Assembly (NCBI GenBank): GCA_903960915.1
Contig: CAJCCO010000070.1
Coordinates: 20,416 to 84,415, forward strand
Reading direction: 5' to 3'
DNA: 64,000 nt
Origin: an uncultured beta proteobacterium
GTDB lineage: Bacteria; Pseudomonadota; Gammaproteobacteria; Burkholderiales; Burkholderiaceae_C
Every line of letters starts with the position of its first letter. Position 1 is the stretch's first letter. Below, piece by piece: positions 52,752 to 61,824 of the stretch. The translations under genes and the position numbers were made by a program. The notes beneath the pieces are model-generated. The model saw nothing but the letters and a program-made list of their open reading frames with translations. It had not been told where the DNA came from and did not search any database.

Positions 52752-52799
52752 GGCGTGTTGACAGTTGGTAACCCGTCAACATAGCGGGTTGGGACGTCT

Positions 52800-54146
52800 C
52801 TAGCCCGCTCGCCCATCGGCCCGCGGGCGTCCGAACCAGTTTCCGTAGCGCAGAGCCCAGCCGCAGCAGGCTAGGGTCCACGCTGCAATGGCGCTCAGCA
52901 AGGGCCATGCACCGGCGTTAGGCCACAGGGCGTGCACCACACGCAGCAATACGGCCAACTGCACCATCCAATACAAGCCCCAGGCGATGTTGTCCGCCGC
53001 CAAAGGGCGCCCGCTGTGGCCACTGCTAACGCGGGTGGCCATGGCAAACATGGTGGCACCCAAGTAGCCCATGGTCATGGCGTGCAGTGGCGCTAGACCT
53101 AAAGAGGTTTGGTCTTGGGTTAGAGCCATCAGGCTGTGTGATACAGCCTGCAGCGCCAGCGCAATACCTAGCCATAAGAACCCGCCATGCAACATGGCCA
53201 ACATGCGTATTTTTAAACTTTGCACCAACCCCCACCGTATGGCCAGCCACAGCAGCAGGGCCGCAGCGGGTGCTTCCACCATCACTTGCAGCCAGCGCCA
53301 GGCCTGCGGGCTGGGCCACAGCCACAGGTCGGAACACGCCACCACACCTTCAAAGCACAGTACCCCCACCATGCACCAAAGCAGCCAAAGGGGGCGCCAA
53401 GCATCCAGAAACGGCAAGGAACTGGCACTGAAAAATGGAATCATGCGGTGCGATACGGTGGCGAAAACGGTGGCAATAAAGATCCACAAGGCGGCCTGTG
53501 TGGCACTGCGCACCATGGTCTCAGCTTGGGCCAGCATGCCAGCCACCACTACCCACATGGCCAGCGCACCCAAGGCACTGGCAACAACGACAACACTGGC
53601 ATGGGCTTTATCGGGTGCGCGACTAGCGTGCCAGAGCTTGCCAAATTTAATGGTCAGAGAGGTCCATGCACTGGCGATCGCCATCAATCCGGTGGCCACC
53701 AGAAAGTGCGAAACATGAAAACCGAGGAGACACACCGCCCAGCCCAACACCATCATCACCATTTGGGGCAGCAGCTGGCGTGCGGGCACTTCTGGCATGC
53801 CCAGCCACTTGGGGCCAGCAGTAAACAAAAAACCTGCAAAAAACAAAGGGAAGAAGCCCAGGCCCATGACCAAAGCGTGGGCGGAGTTGGGCGACACGGC
53901 CCAGGGCACATGCACCCCATCATTGCCTCCGAACAGGCGCATCCACAAGAGCACACACCACCACAGCGCACTCAGCGCCAACAAGAACGCGCCGGTCATA
54001 AAGGCCAGCCTATGCGGTGCCGCCAACAGCCAGCGGGCGCGCCAGGCAGCATCTAAAGGCGCTGTTGGAGGAACGGCATGGAGGAGGGGTAGAACCGGCT
54101 TGAGCGTAGCCGGATTTTGAACACCATTGAGCGGCTTGAGTGCCAT
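52800..54146 (-). CDS. nnrS: NnrS family protein
   Basis: A 448-residue membrane protein with about twelve membrane segments and conserved His/aromatic blocks (HALVMGLGFFPLFFAGFLFTAGP, HRMIPFFSAS, APLHAMTMGYLGATMFAMATR). NnrS is a haem- and copper-containing inner-membrane protein that helps cells withstand nitric oxide under low oxygen and is controlled by NO/FNR-type regulators. It follows the DUF2249 gene by 31 bases. Whether nitric oxide reductase or nitrite reductase genes are nearby cannot be told; none is in the window. Confidence 0.92.
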   Translation of the reverse strand: MALKPLNGVQNPATLKPVLPLLHAVPPTAPLDAAWRARWLLAAPHRLAFMTGAFLLALSALWWCVLLWMRLFGGNDGVHVPWAVSPNSAHALVMGLGFFPLFFAGFLFTAGPKWLGMPEVPARQLLPQMVMMVLGWAVCLLGFHVSHFLVATGLMAIASAWTSLTIKFGKLWHASRAPDKAHASVVVVASALGALAMWVVVAGMLAQAETMVRSATQAALWIFIATVFATVSHRMIPFFSASSLPFLDAWRPLWLLWCMVGVLCFEGVVACSDLWLWPSPQAWRWLQVMVEAPAAALLLWLAIRWGLVQSLKIRMLAMLHGGFLWLGIALALQAVSHSLMALTQDQTSLGLAPLHAMTMGYLGATMFAMATRVSSGHSGRPLAADNIAWGLYWMVQLAVLLRVVHALWPNAGAWPLLSAIAAWTLACCGWALRYGNWFGRPRADGRAG

Positions 54147-54177
54147 AGCGGTATGGCGTTACCGGCTGCTCATGACG

Positions 54178-54540
54178 TCAGCGCCCCCCAGAGCAGCCAC
54201 ACCCGCCTGATCCGCAACCCGCACCCGCCATGGCTGGGGCCGGAGCGGGACTGGTGTTGGCAGCATCGGGGGCAGCGACTTGATCGGCGATTTGAACGAC
54301 GAAGTCAATCACGATATTGCCGGGTTCGCGGGCTACGTACGACATGTCAATCTGATTGCCATAGCGCTGGCGAATTTGGTTGAGCAGCGGCAGCGGATCA
54401 TGGTCGTTCACGAATCGCATCGTCTCACCCTCATTCAGAGTTTCGAGTGCGCCAAAGATGGCCGCATGGCGAAAGCGTTTGGCAACGCCACGGGCGTCAA
54501 AACCATACACAGCTTGGTTCAGTACAAAGGACGAGTTCAC
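54178..54540 (-). CDS. DUF2249 domain protein with Cys-rich tail
   Basis: A 120-residue protein. I place the start at the GTG at 54538-54540 because CCAAGGAATACT gives a good ribosome site five bases away and the DUF2249 domain begins soon after (VYGFDARGVAKRFRH). The domain covers 11-78 with LNEGETMRFVNDHDPLPLLNQ. A linker leads to the C-terminal GAGCGSGGCGCSGGR, a likely metal site. DUF2249 proteins are common beside NO and hemerythrin-type genes; function is unknown. It heads an operon with nnrS, divergent from ubiU. Confidence 0.82.
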   Translation of the reverse strand: MNSSFVLNQAVYGFDARGVAKRFRHAAIFGALETLNEGETMRFVNDHDPLPLLNQIRQRYGNQIDMSYVAREPGNIVIDFVVQIADQVAAPDAANTSPAPAPAMAGAGCGSGGCGCSGGR

Positions 54541-54686
54541 AGTATTCCTTGGGTTGCACCCCGCACCCGGTGCGAGGAAATTTAGGAGACTTTTGACTGT
54601 ATGGCTAAAGGGCAAGGTGCGATTTAACCTAGGACAAGAGCACCGGTAATACCTGCTTCGGACTGCCCTTCATATTGCGCAGGTGC

Positions 54687-54700
54687 TTGATCTTGATCAG
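54687..54700. promoter_or_regulatory. FNR/Anr-type box in the DUF2249-ubiU divergent region
   Basis: TTGAT-CTTG-ATCAG matches the FNR consensus TTGAT-N4-ATCAA at nine of ten positions. It lies about 108 bases before the conserved ubiU start (54802) and about 153 bases before the DUF2249 GTG. Either or both directions could be activated when oxygen is low. Confidence 0.72.
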
Positions 54701-54801
54701 TACTTTTTGCACGCGCTGCTGTTAACTTTCACCCCCTCATGATGACCTCAAACGCAAGCAGCACTCTCGCACCCCTACCAGCTAGTCAGGTAAGAATCGG
54801 C

Positions 54802-55800
54802 ATGGAATTGGTCTGCCCCGCGGGCAGTCTGCCTGCACTTAAGGCGGCCATTGACCACGGCGCAGACTGCGTCTACCTGGGCTTTCGCGATGCCACCAAC
54901 GCACGCAACTTTGCCGGACTAAATTTTGACGATGCCGCCATCAATACGGGAATTAAGTATGCACACGACCGCGGCCGCAAGGTGCTGCTGGCGCTGAACA
55001 CCTATCCCCAGGCTGGCAGCCCCCAAGTGTGGCAAAGCGCCATTGACCGCGCCGCATACAGCGGAGTTGACGCAGTGATCTTGGCGGACCCGGGCCTGAT
55101 GGCTTACGCCCAAAAGCGCTACCCTGATCTGCGCTTGCACTTGTCGGTGCAAGGCTCTGCCACCAACTACGAGGCTATTAATTTTTATCACCAGCACTTT
55201 GGTATCTCGCGCGCGGTGCTGCCACGGGTACTGTCTATGACCCAAGTGGCCCACGTGCTGGAAAAAACACCCGTTGAAATTGAAGTATTCGGCTTTGGCA
55301 GCCTGTGCGTGATGGTGGAGGGGCGCTGTGCGCTCTCAAGCTATGTCACCGGCGAAGCTCCCAACACCAACGGTGTGTGCTCCCCGCCCAAGGCCGTGCG
55401 CTGGGTTGAGACAGCGCAGGGCCGTGAATCGCGCCTGAATGGTGTGCTGATAGACCGCTATGCAAGCGGTGAGCACGCGGGCTACCCCACCCTTTGCAAG
55501 GGTCGCTTTGATGTGGGCGATGACCACAATTACTACGCTATTGAAGAGCCCACAAGCCTGAATACGCTGGAACTCTTGCCCGAGTTAATGAAGATGGGCG
55601 TACGCGCTATCAAGATAGAGGGTCGCCAACGCAGCCCAGCCTATGTAGCTCAGGTAACACAAGTGTGGCGCGAAGCCATTGACAGTTGCCACGACAACCC
55701 ACACCGTTACTCCGCCAAACCTACCTGGATGAGTGCCCTGAACAAAGTCGCCGAAGGCCAACAACACACACTGGGTGCCTACCACCGGCCATGGAAATGA
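54802..55800 (+). CDS. ubiU: O2-independent ubiquinone hydroxylase component UbiU
   Basis: A 332-residue U32 peptidase-like protein. I choose the ATG at 54802 because the family begins [17 protein letters not shown]; an in-frame ATG at 54739 would add 21 residues. The four [4Fe-4S] ligands fall at Cys 169, 176, 193 and 232, the same numbers I recall for E. coli UbiU. UbiU works with UbiV to hydroxylate the ubiquinone ring without oxygen, using prephenate as the oxygen donor. It is first in ubiU-ubiV-ubiT-DGC-ubiX-ubiD, with an FNR-type box upstream. Confidence 0.95.
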   Translation: MELVCPAGSLPALKAAIDHGADCVYLGFRDATNARNFAGLNFDDAAINTGIKYAHDRGRKVLLALNTYPQAGSPQVWQSAIDRAAYSGVDAVILADPGLMAYAQKRYPDLRLHLSVQGSATNYEAINFYHQHFGISRAVLPRVLSMTQVAHVLEKTPVEIEVFGFGSLCVMVEGRCALSSYVTGEAPNTNGVCSPPKAVRWVETAQGRESRLNGVLIDRYASGEHAGYPTLCKGRFDVGDDHNYYAIEEPTSLNTLELLPELMKMGVRAIKIEGRQRSPAYVAQVTQVWREAIDSCHDNPHRYSAKPTWMSALNKVAEGQQHTLGAYHRPWK

Positions 55801-56717
55801 TGAAAATTTCGCTCGGCCCCCTGCTGTACTACTGGCCACGCCAGGAGGTTTTGGACTTCTACAAAGCCATCGCCGCCACCCCGGTGGACATTGTGTATTT
55901 GGGTGAAACCGTATGCTCACGCCGCCACGAGGTGCGCTCGTCCGATTGGCTGAGCATTGCCGCTCGCCTGCGCGACGCGGGCAAAGAGGTGGTGCTGTCC
56001 ACTCAGGTGCTGATTGAGTCGGGGGCTGATGTCACCGTATTGCACAAAATCACCGACAACAACGACTTTATGGTGGAGGCCAACGACATGGGAGCGGCCT
56101 ACTGCCTGACCGGAAAAGCCCCCTTCGTGGCTGGCCCGCACCTGAATATTTACAACGTGCCCACGCTGGCGTGGATCGCCGGTTTAGGCATCAAGCGCTG
56201 GGTGATGCCGCTGGAGATGGGGCGTGACGACCTGGCTTTGATGCAGCAAGGCCGCCCGGCGGGTGTCGAGACCGAAGTGTTTGCCTATGGGCGCATGCCA
56301 CTGGCGTTCTCGGCCCGCTGCTTTACCGCCCGACACCGCAACCTGCCCAAGGACGACTGCCAGTTCAGCTGCCTCGCACACCCGGACGGGCTGATGATGC
56401 GCACCCGTGAAAGCGAGGATTTTTTGGTGCTTAACGGCACGCAAACCCAGTCCGCCAAGGTGTACAACTTGCTGGCCGAAGTGAGTGCCATGCAGGCGAT
56501 GGGCGTCGATGTGGTGCGCATCAGCCCACAGTCGCAACACATGCCCGAGGTCATCCAGGCTTTTCATGACGTGCTCACCCAACCAACCTCAGTGCCGGAG
56601 GCCCTACAGCAGTTGGCAACCCGGATGCCGGGCCAACCCTGCAACGGCTACTGGTACGGAAAACCGGGCTTCGAGCAACTCACCACCGATTTGGAAAATG
56701 CTTCGGTACCCGCTTAA
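55797..56717 (+). CDS. ubiV: O2-independent ubiquinone hydroxylase component UbiV
   Basis: A 306-residue U32-family partner of UbiU, beginning within the ubiU stop (ATGA); the very next codon is also ATG. The N-terminus [15 protein letters not shown] and Cys 40, 175, 188 and 192 match the four iron-sulfur ligands of E. coli UbiV, with identical C-x12-C-x3-C spacing in the last three. It forms the heterodimer with UbiU for anaerobic ring hydroxylation. An upstream in-frame extension lies inside ubiU and is rejected. Confidence 0.95.
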   Translation: MMKISLGPLLYYWPRQEVLDFYKAIAATPVDIVYLGETVCSRRHEVRSSDWLSIAARLRDAGKEVVLSTQVLIESGADVTVLHKITDNNDFMVEANDMGAAYCLTGKAPFVAGPHLNIYNVPTLAWIAGLGIKRWVMPLEMGRDDLALMQQGRPAGVETEVFAYGRMPLAFSARCFTARHRNLPKDDCQFSCLAHPDGLMMRTRESEDFLVLNGTQTQSAKVYNLLAEVSAMQAMGVDVVRISPQSQHMPEVIQAFHDVLTQPTSVPEALQQLATRMPGQPCNGYWYGKPGFEQLTTDLENASVPA

Positions 56718-56738
56718 CACACGCCTAAAAACCCCCGT

Positions 56739-57212
56739 ATGAACGCAAGCACCTTCCAGCTCCCGCACGCTATGGGAAGCCTCCTATCGCGTCTGCCCGC
56801 CTACCCGGGCTCGCTACTTTTTGTGACTGGCTTGAACCTGGCCTTAAGCAAACTGCTGGCCCCCGATGTGACCCAGATGTTGGTGGGCAAAAAACTCCGC
56901 CTGCGCGTGACCGATGCGCAATGGACATTTGACTTTGCCTGGCTAAATGGCCGCTTTACGGCCTGCCAAAATCCCGGCGAGGCCGACCTGACCATCAGCG
57001 CCAGCGCCTATGACTTTGTGCTGCTGGCACGCCGCCAGGAAGACCCCGACAGCTTGTTTTTCAGTCGCCGCCTGGCCATGGAAGGCGACACCGAATTGGG
57101 CTTGCTGGTCAAAAACACGATAGACGCGATAGAGCTGCCGGTGTTCAGCATCGCCCAATTTAAACCCTCACAAGTGCTGGCACGGTTGCGCGCGCGCATG
57201 TCCGCCCATTGA
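56739..57212 (+). CDS. ubiT: Ubiquinone biosynthesis accessory protein UbiT (SCP2 domain)
   Basis: A 157-residue SCP2-domain protein with LVGKKLRLRVTDAQWTFDF, NPGEADLTISASAYDFVLLA and RRLAMEGDTELGLLVKNTIDAI. UbiT is the anaerobic counterpart of UbiJ and is thought to hold the polyprenyl intermediates. It lies 22 bases after ubiV. UbiT, UbiU and UbiV together are the complete known set for O2-independent ubiquinone synthesis. Confidence 0.93.
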   Translation: MNASTFQLPHAMGSLLSRLPAYPGSLLFVTGLNLALSKLLAPDVTQMLVGKKLRLRVTDAQWTFDFAWLNGRFTACQNPGEADLTISASAYDFVLLARRQEDPDSLFFSRRLAMEGDTELGLLVKNTIDAIELPVFSIAQFKPSQVLARLRARMSAH

Positions 57213-57229
57213 TGGCACCGTGATAATTC

Positions 57230-57598
57230 ATGCACGCTAAAAAAGCGCCCCTGCCACTGGTCTATGCCTGCTCGGGTTGCTCCAGTGCGGCCCAATTGGC
57301 CAACCAGGTGGCTCTTCAACTGGACCGGCGTGGCTTGGCCGAAATGTCATGCATTGCGGGGGTGGGAGGTGATGTTCCGTCGCTCCTGAAAATCGCCCGC
57401 ACAGGGCGTCAGATCGTTGCGCTGGATGGCTGCCCGCTGGTGTGCGTCAAAAGCTGCTTGTCGCGGCATGGGCTGACCGCCAACCGGCACTACCAGCTCA
57501 ACCATTTGGGCGTGAAAAAGCGTTTCCACGCCGACTTTGACGCAGCAGAGGCCGAGGCTATCTTCACCCAGGTGAGCACCGATTTGCAAACTGCATGA
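57230..57598 (+). CDS. DGC-domain putative zinc-binding protein
   Basis: A 122-residue protein of the DGC family. It has an N-terminal YACSGCSSAAQLANQVA motif and the defining ALDGCPLVCVKSCLSRHG, giving six Cys in two clusters. Zinc binding is proposed for the family from the Cys pattern; the cellular role is unknown. It sits inside the ubi operon, 18 bases after ubiT and overlapping the ubiX start by ATGA, so it should be made with UbiX. A role in metal or iron-sulfur handling for UbiUV is a reasonable guess. Confidence 0.85.
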   Translation: MHAKKAPLPLVYACSGCSSAAQLANQVALQLDRRGLAEMSCIAGVGGDVPSLLKIARTGRQIVALDGCPLVCVKSCLSRHGLTANRHYQLNHLGVKKRFHADFDAAEAEAIFTQVSTDLQTA

Positions 57599-58191
57599 CA
57601 CCCAACGCTACATCCGTCCCCCAGCGCATCATCGTCGCCATCTCCGGCGCCAGCGGGGCTATTTATGGCGTTCGCCTGTTGCAGATGTTGCGGGCCTTAG
57701 GCAACGTGCAAACCCACTTAACCATATCCGATGCAGGTCTACTGAATTTGCAGCAAGAGCTAGACATGTGCCGCGCCGACCTGGAGACCATGGCCGATGT
57801 GAGCTACCCGGTGCGCGATGTCGGCGCAGCGATTGCCAGTGGTTCGTTTCAATGCGATGGCATGGTGGTGGCGCCCTGCTCCATGCGCATGCTGGGCGCG
57901 GTGGCCAACGGACTGTCCGACAACCTCATGTCACGCGCCGCCGATGTGATGCTGAAGGAGCGCCGCCGCCTGATTTTGATGGTGCGTGAAACACCGCTGA
58001 ACCTGGCTCATCTTCGCAACATGACCAGCGTCACAGAAATGGGCGGCGTCATCTTCCCACCCCTGCCCAGCTTCTACCACCGACCTCAAACGCTGGCCGA
58101 GATGGTGAGCCACACTGTGAGCCGGGTCATTGATTTGTTGGGACTACCCCAAAACGAGGCGCCCCGCTGGGCAGGGATCAACACCCATTAA
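57595..58191 (+). CDS. ubiX: Flavin prenyltransferase UbiX
   Basis: A 198-residue flavoprotein-fold enzyme with IIVAISGASGAIYGVRLLQML, VVAPCSMRMLGAVANGLSDNL and LMVRETPLNLAHLRNM. It joins dimethylallyl phosphate to reduced FMN to make prenylated FMN, the cofactor of UbiD. Its ATG overlaps the stop of the DGC-protein gene. The 42-base gap to ubiD holds the second copy of the 19-base motif. Confidence 0.96.
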   Translation: MTPNATSVPQRIIVAISGASGAIYGVRLLQMLRALGNVQTHLTISDAGLLNLQQELDMCRADLETMADVSYPVRDVGAAIASGSFQCDGMVVAPCSMRMLGAVANGLSDNLMSRAADVMLKERRRLILMVRETPLNLAHLRNMTSVTEMGGVIFPPLPSFYHRPQTLAEMVSHTVSRVIDLLGLPQNEAPRWAGINTH

Positions 58192-58193
58192 TA

Positions 58194-58212
58194 GGGGTCA
58201 GATTCCAATTAA
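58194..58212. repeat. 19-base motif, copy 2 (ubiX-ubiD gap)
   Basis: GGGGTCAGATTCCAATTAA is the exact reverse complement of 13539-13557. It fills nearly half of the 42-base spacer between ubiX and ubiD. Confidence 0.7.
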
Positions 58213-58233
58213 TTTTTCATTTCAAATCAACGC

Positions 58234-59718
58234 ATGGCCTACCGCGATCTGAGGGATTTCATCGCCCAACTGGAACTACTGGGCGAGCTCAAACGCGTTA
58301 GCGCTGCCGTCTCGCCGTACCTGGAAATGACTGCGTTGTGCGACCGCACTTTGCGCGCTGGTGGCCCCGCCTTGTTGTTTGAGAACCCCACGGGCCACAG
58401 CATCCCCGTGCTGGGCAATTTGTTTGGTACCACGCGTCGTGTTGCCTTGGGGATGGGCGTAAACGATGTGAGCGAGTTGCGCCAGTTTGGCCATGTGCTG
58501 GCGATGCTCAAAGAGCCCGAAGCACCCAAAGGTTTCAAAGACCTGATGGGCTTGGGCAGCATGGTCAAAACCCTGTGGAACATGGCGCCCAAAGAGCAGC
58601 GCAGCGCCGCCTGTCAGGACGCGGTGTGGGAAGGCGCTGATGTGGATTTGGCGCGCCTGCCCGTGCAGCATTGCTGGCCCGGCGATGTGGCGCCGCTCAT
58701 CACCTGGGGCCTGGTCATCACGCAAGGCCCGCACAAGGCGCGGCAAAACCTGGGCATCTACCGCCAGCAGGTGCTGGCGCGCAACAAGGTCATCATGCGC
58801 TGGCTGCCCCACCGGGGCGGTGCGCTGGACTTCAAGGAACACGGTGCGCTCAACCCCGGCCAACCCTACCCGGTGTGCGTGGCGCTGGGCGCCGACCCGG
58901 CGACCATTTTGGGCGCTGTGACGCCCGTGCCCGACAGTCTGTCGGAGTACCAGTTTGCCGGACTGCTGCGCGGCAGTCGCACCGAATTGGTCAAAGCGCT
59001 GGGCAGCGAACTGCGTGTGCCCGCCAGCGCCGAGATTGTGCTGGAAGGCCATATTTATCCTGATGCGTCGCATGCCACTGGTTTTGAGCATGCGCTCGAA
59101 GGCCCTTACGGCGACCACACCGGTTACTACAACGAAACGGCTGAGTTTCCGGTCTTCACCATCGACAGAATCACGACGAAACGCGAGCCGATTTACCACT
59201 CCACCTACACCGGCAAGCCACCCGATGAGCCCGCCATGCTAGGCCTGGCATTGAACGAATTGTTTGTGCCACTGCTGCAACGACAGTACCCCGAAATTGT
59301 CGACTTCTACCTGCCACCCGAGGGCTGCAGTTACCGCATGGCGGTGGTGAGCATCAAAAAATCCTACCCCGGCCACGCCCGCCGGGTGATGTTTGGCATC
59401 TGGAGTTTTTTGCGCCAATTCATGTACACCAAGTTCATCGTGGTGGTAGACGCCGACATCAACGTGCGCGAATGGGCCGACGTTATCTGGGCCATCACCA
59501 CCCGCATGGACCCGAGCCGCGACACCTTGCTGGTGGACAGTACCCCCATCGACTACCTCGACTTCGCCTCACCCGTGAGCGGCCTGGGCAGCAAAATGGG
59601 CATGGACGCCACCAACAAATGGCCGGGCGAAACCAACCGCGAATGGGGCCGCACCATGCAGATGACCTCGGAGGTGACGGCCAAGGTGGAGAAGGTCTGG
59701 CAAGGACTGGGGCTGTGA
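58234..59718 (+). CDS. ubiD: 4-hydroxy-3-polyprenylbenzoate decarboxylase UbiD
   Basis: A 494-residue prenyl-FMN-dependent decarboxylase. Motifs are [43 protein letters not shown], the active-site region [24 protein letters not shown] and [16 protein letters not shown] at the C-terminus. It removes the ring carboxyl in ubiquinone synthesis. With UbiX and UbiUVT it gives an operon-level module for making ubiquinone without oxygen. No strong ribosome site is seen before its ATG. Confidence 0.95.
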   Translation: MAYRDLRDFIAQLELLGELKRVSAAVSPYLEMTALCDRTLRAGGPALLFENPTGHSIPVLGNLFGTTRRVALGMGVNDVSELRQFGHVLAMLKEPEAPKGFKDLMGLGSMVKTLWNMAPKEQRSAACQDAVWEGADVDLARLPVQHCWPGDVAPLITWGLVITQGPHKARQNLGIYRQQVLARNKVIMRWLPHRGGALDFKEHGALNPGQPYPVCVALGADPATILGAVTPVPDSLSEYQFAGLLRGSRTELVKALGSELRVPASAEIVLEGHIYPDASHATGFEHALEGPYGDHTGYYNETAEFPVFTIDRITTKREPIYHSTYTGKPPDEPAMLGLALNELFVPLLQRQYPEIVDFYLPPEGCSYRMAVVSIKKSYPGHARRVMFGIWSFLRQFMYTKFIVVVDADINVREWADVIWAITTRMDPSRDTLLVDSTPIDYLDFASPVSGLGSKMGMDATNKWPGETNREWGRTMQMTSEVTAKVEKVWQGLGL

Positions 59719-59778
59719 CCATCGCCTACTTACCCCTATCCACCCAACTTGCCAACTTCGCTGCCGCCAATCCTAGCC

Positions 59779-60924
59779 TCACAAGCTCAGCATGTGCCCT
59801 TCTTGCGGCGGGCATTGCCCGGACAACACCGCGCGGTAGACCGCCTGTACCGCGTCTGGCCCCTGGTGGTGTTGCACCTTCAACCAAGGCGATTGCGCAT
59901 CGCTGACGCGGGCTAGAAAGGCCTGCCACGAGGCTAGCAACCGCTGGCCCAGCACCTCGGCGCCCCATTCGGCGTGGCGCTTTTTGATTTGCGCCGGGGC
60001 AAAGAACAAGGTAGCGCGCGGGCCGGGCAGGCCTTGGGTGCCACCGAGCTGGTCGACATGCGTGCCGCCAATGGCGCTGCTGAACTTGAGCTGAGTAAAC
60101 CGGCTGTGGATGGCGTGGCGCAAGCTGGCGTTGCCGGCAAAGTCGATGTAGACGCAGGGTTGCTGGGCATCGAGTTGCGCCAGTTGCGCGTAGCTCAGCA
60201 CCTGGTGGTAGCAGCCCAGGCTTTCACAAAAACCAATATTGGCGGGCGAGGTCAAACCCACCACGGTGAGCCCCGGCCTTTGCGCCAGTTGAAAGGCCGT
60301 GCCGTAAGCGGTTTTGCTCGATGCGCTGGACAGCAGCAGCAGGCCGGGGGAGGCCGGTGTCGTCAACGATTCGGCAGACCCGTCCGCCTGAACGCCAAAG
60401 AAATGGTTGTCGTCCAGAAAGTCGTCAATCAGCCAGGAGGTGATGAACAGCGGGCGCAGCAAGGCTTGCAGGTCTTGCGTCTGCGCGGTGTAAAACGGGT
60501 CGCGACTGGTGCGCAGGTACTGGTTGTAGACGGGATGCAGGGCAGCGCGGTGTGCCGCACCATCGACAAAGCCGTCGGGCGTGACGCGCTTGGGCGCCAG
60601 CACCACGTGGCTGGACATGGGAAAGTAGCCGTACAGCGTTTCTCCCACCGCGATAGCCGGGTGCAGCGACTGCACGACGCTGGCAAACCCCCAGACCGGA
60701 ATGCGGCCCCAGCCCTGAGAGACTTCATCAACACCAGCCACAGGAAAGAAGTCCCAGTAGTGCATGGCCTCACCAAAGGCGGCGTAGGTGATGTTGTTGG
60801 CGGTGAGCGCAAAGCGGTCAATGCGCAGCCGCACCTCGCCCTCGCGCAACGGCTGGTCGGGCGTATGCCTTATTTCGGTGCTGCTGAGTTGGTCTTTACG
60901 AACCAGAAAATCCAGTGTGTGCAT
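59779..60924 (-). CDS. DUF2855 family protein
   Basis: A 381-residue protein with the DUF2855 layout: an N-terminal GroES-like part (VRLRIDRFALTANNITYAAFG, HYWDFFPV) and a Rossmann-like middle (LLLLSSASSKTAYGTAFQLAQ). This resembles a medium-chain dehydrogenase that lacks the zinc-site Cys/His residues. Function is unknown. It lies 42 bases downstream of a crotonase gene in the same direction and converges with ubiD. Confidence 0.82.
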   Translation of the reverse strand: MHTLDFLVRKDQLSSTEIRHTPDQPLREGEVRLRIDRFALTANNITYAAFGEAMHYWDFFPVAGVDEVSQGWGRIPVWGFASVVQSLHPAIAVGETLYGYFPMSSHVVLAPKRVTPDGFVDGAAHRAALHPVYNQYLRTSRDPFYTAQTQDLQALLRPLFITSWLIDDFLDDNHFFGVQADGSAESLTTPASPGLLLLSSASSKTAYGTAFQLAQRPGLTVVGLTSPANIGFCESLGCYHQVLSYAQLAQLDAQQPCVYIDFAGNASLRHAIHSRFTQLKFSSAIGGTHVDQLGGTQGLPGPRATLFFAPAQIKKRHAEWGAEVLGQRLLASWQAFLARVSDAQSPWLKVQHHQGPDAVQAVYRAVLSGQCPPQEGHMLSL

Positions 60925-60966
60925 GGGAGGCCCCTTAACTTAACTTGATTTGAAGCGGTGCTTCAG

Positions 60967-61782
60967 TCAACGCCCGGTGAAACGGGCCGCACGTTTTTCA
61001 ACGAAGGAGCGCACGCCCTCGGCTGCATCGTCACTGTTGGACAGTTTTTGCTGCACGTCAATAAAGTCGTGCATGGCCACCAGCGGGCCGTGCTCCAGGG
61101 CTTTGAGGGCATTGAGCCGGGTAGCCACCACCGCCTGTGGGGCTTGGGCGGCGATGGCATCGGCCAACTGCAGCGCACGGTCCAACTCTTGCCCAGCCGG
61201 CACCACCTGCTGCACAAAGTTCAGGCGCAAGGCCTCGGCGCTGCCGAACTCGTCACCGGTGAGCAAATGCAGCAAGGCATTGCCCAGCCCGGCGCGCTGC
61301 GACATGCGCAGTGTGGCACCGCCCGTGGCCATGATGCCGCGCTTGACTTCGAGTTGAGAAAAGCGGCAGTCGTCGGCCGCCACCACCACATCAGCGGCCA
61401 GCATCAGCTCAATGCCCAGGGTGTAGGTGATGCCTTTGACCGCCACCACCATGGGCTTAGCACGCCGGCGGTAGCCGGGCATGCCCAGGTCCAGCGGGTC
61501 CACCAGCCCCAGCGGCACGGCTTTTTCGCCACGCTGCATCAAAGGCGCGATAGTGGGCAAATCGAGCCCGGCGGTAAAGTGCGCGCCAAACGCATGCAGC
61601 AGGCCCACGCGCAGGTCAGCATCGTCATCGAGCCGGGTGTAGGCCTCACCGAGCTGGCGAAACATGGCGGGCGTGAAACCATTGCGCTTGGCCGGCCGGT
61701 TGATGCCGATCAGCCACAGTGCGCCGCGCTGCTCGCAGTGGATACTGCCTTCTGGCGGCGCGTCAGGGGTGATTGGGGTCAT
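60967..61782 (-). CDS. Crotonase/enoyl-CoA hydratase family protein
   Basis: A 271-residue crotonase with LWLIGINRPAKRNGFTPAMF, HFTAGLDLPTIAP and VKGITYTLGIELMLAADVVVA. By eye alignment the first catalytic Glu is kept (SQLEVKRGIMATGGAT) but the second is Ala or Leu (NALLHLLTG). That is the reverse of the crotonase at 27209-28063, so the reaction may differ from simple hydration. It is followed by the DUF2855 gene and preceded by the ABC permease gene, all on the minus strand. Confidence 0.85.
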   Translation of the reverse strand: MTPITPDAPPEGSIHCEQRGALWLIGINRPAKRNGFTPAMFRQLGEAYTRLDDDADLRVGLLHAFGAHFTAGLDLPTIAPLMQRGEKAVPLGLVDPLDLGMPGYRRRAKPMVVAVKGITYTLGIELMLAADVVVAADDCRFSQLEVKRGIMATGGATLRMSQRAGLGNALLHLLTGDEFGSAEALRLNFVQQVVPAGQELDRALQLADAIAAQAPQAVVATRLNALKALEHGPLVAMHDFIDVQQKLSNSDDAAEGVRSFVEKRAARFTGR

Positions 61783-61824
61783 GTCGGGCCTCCGGCAAGA
61801 ATAGACAAATAAGGCGTTTTTACT

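Noticed and set aside
52757..52780. GTTGAC-N12-GTCAAC as an FNR/NNR-type site for nnrS
   Set aside because: The spacing is far too long for an FNR-type site and it lies downstream of nnrS; no clear target promoter.
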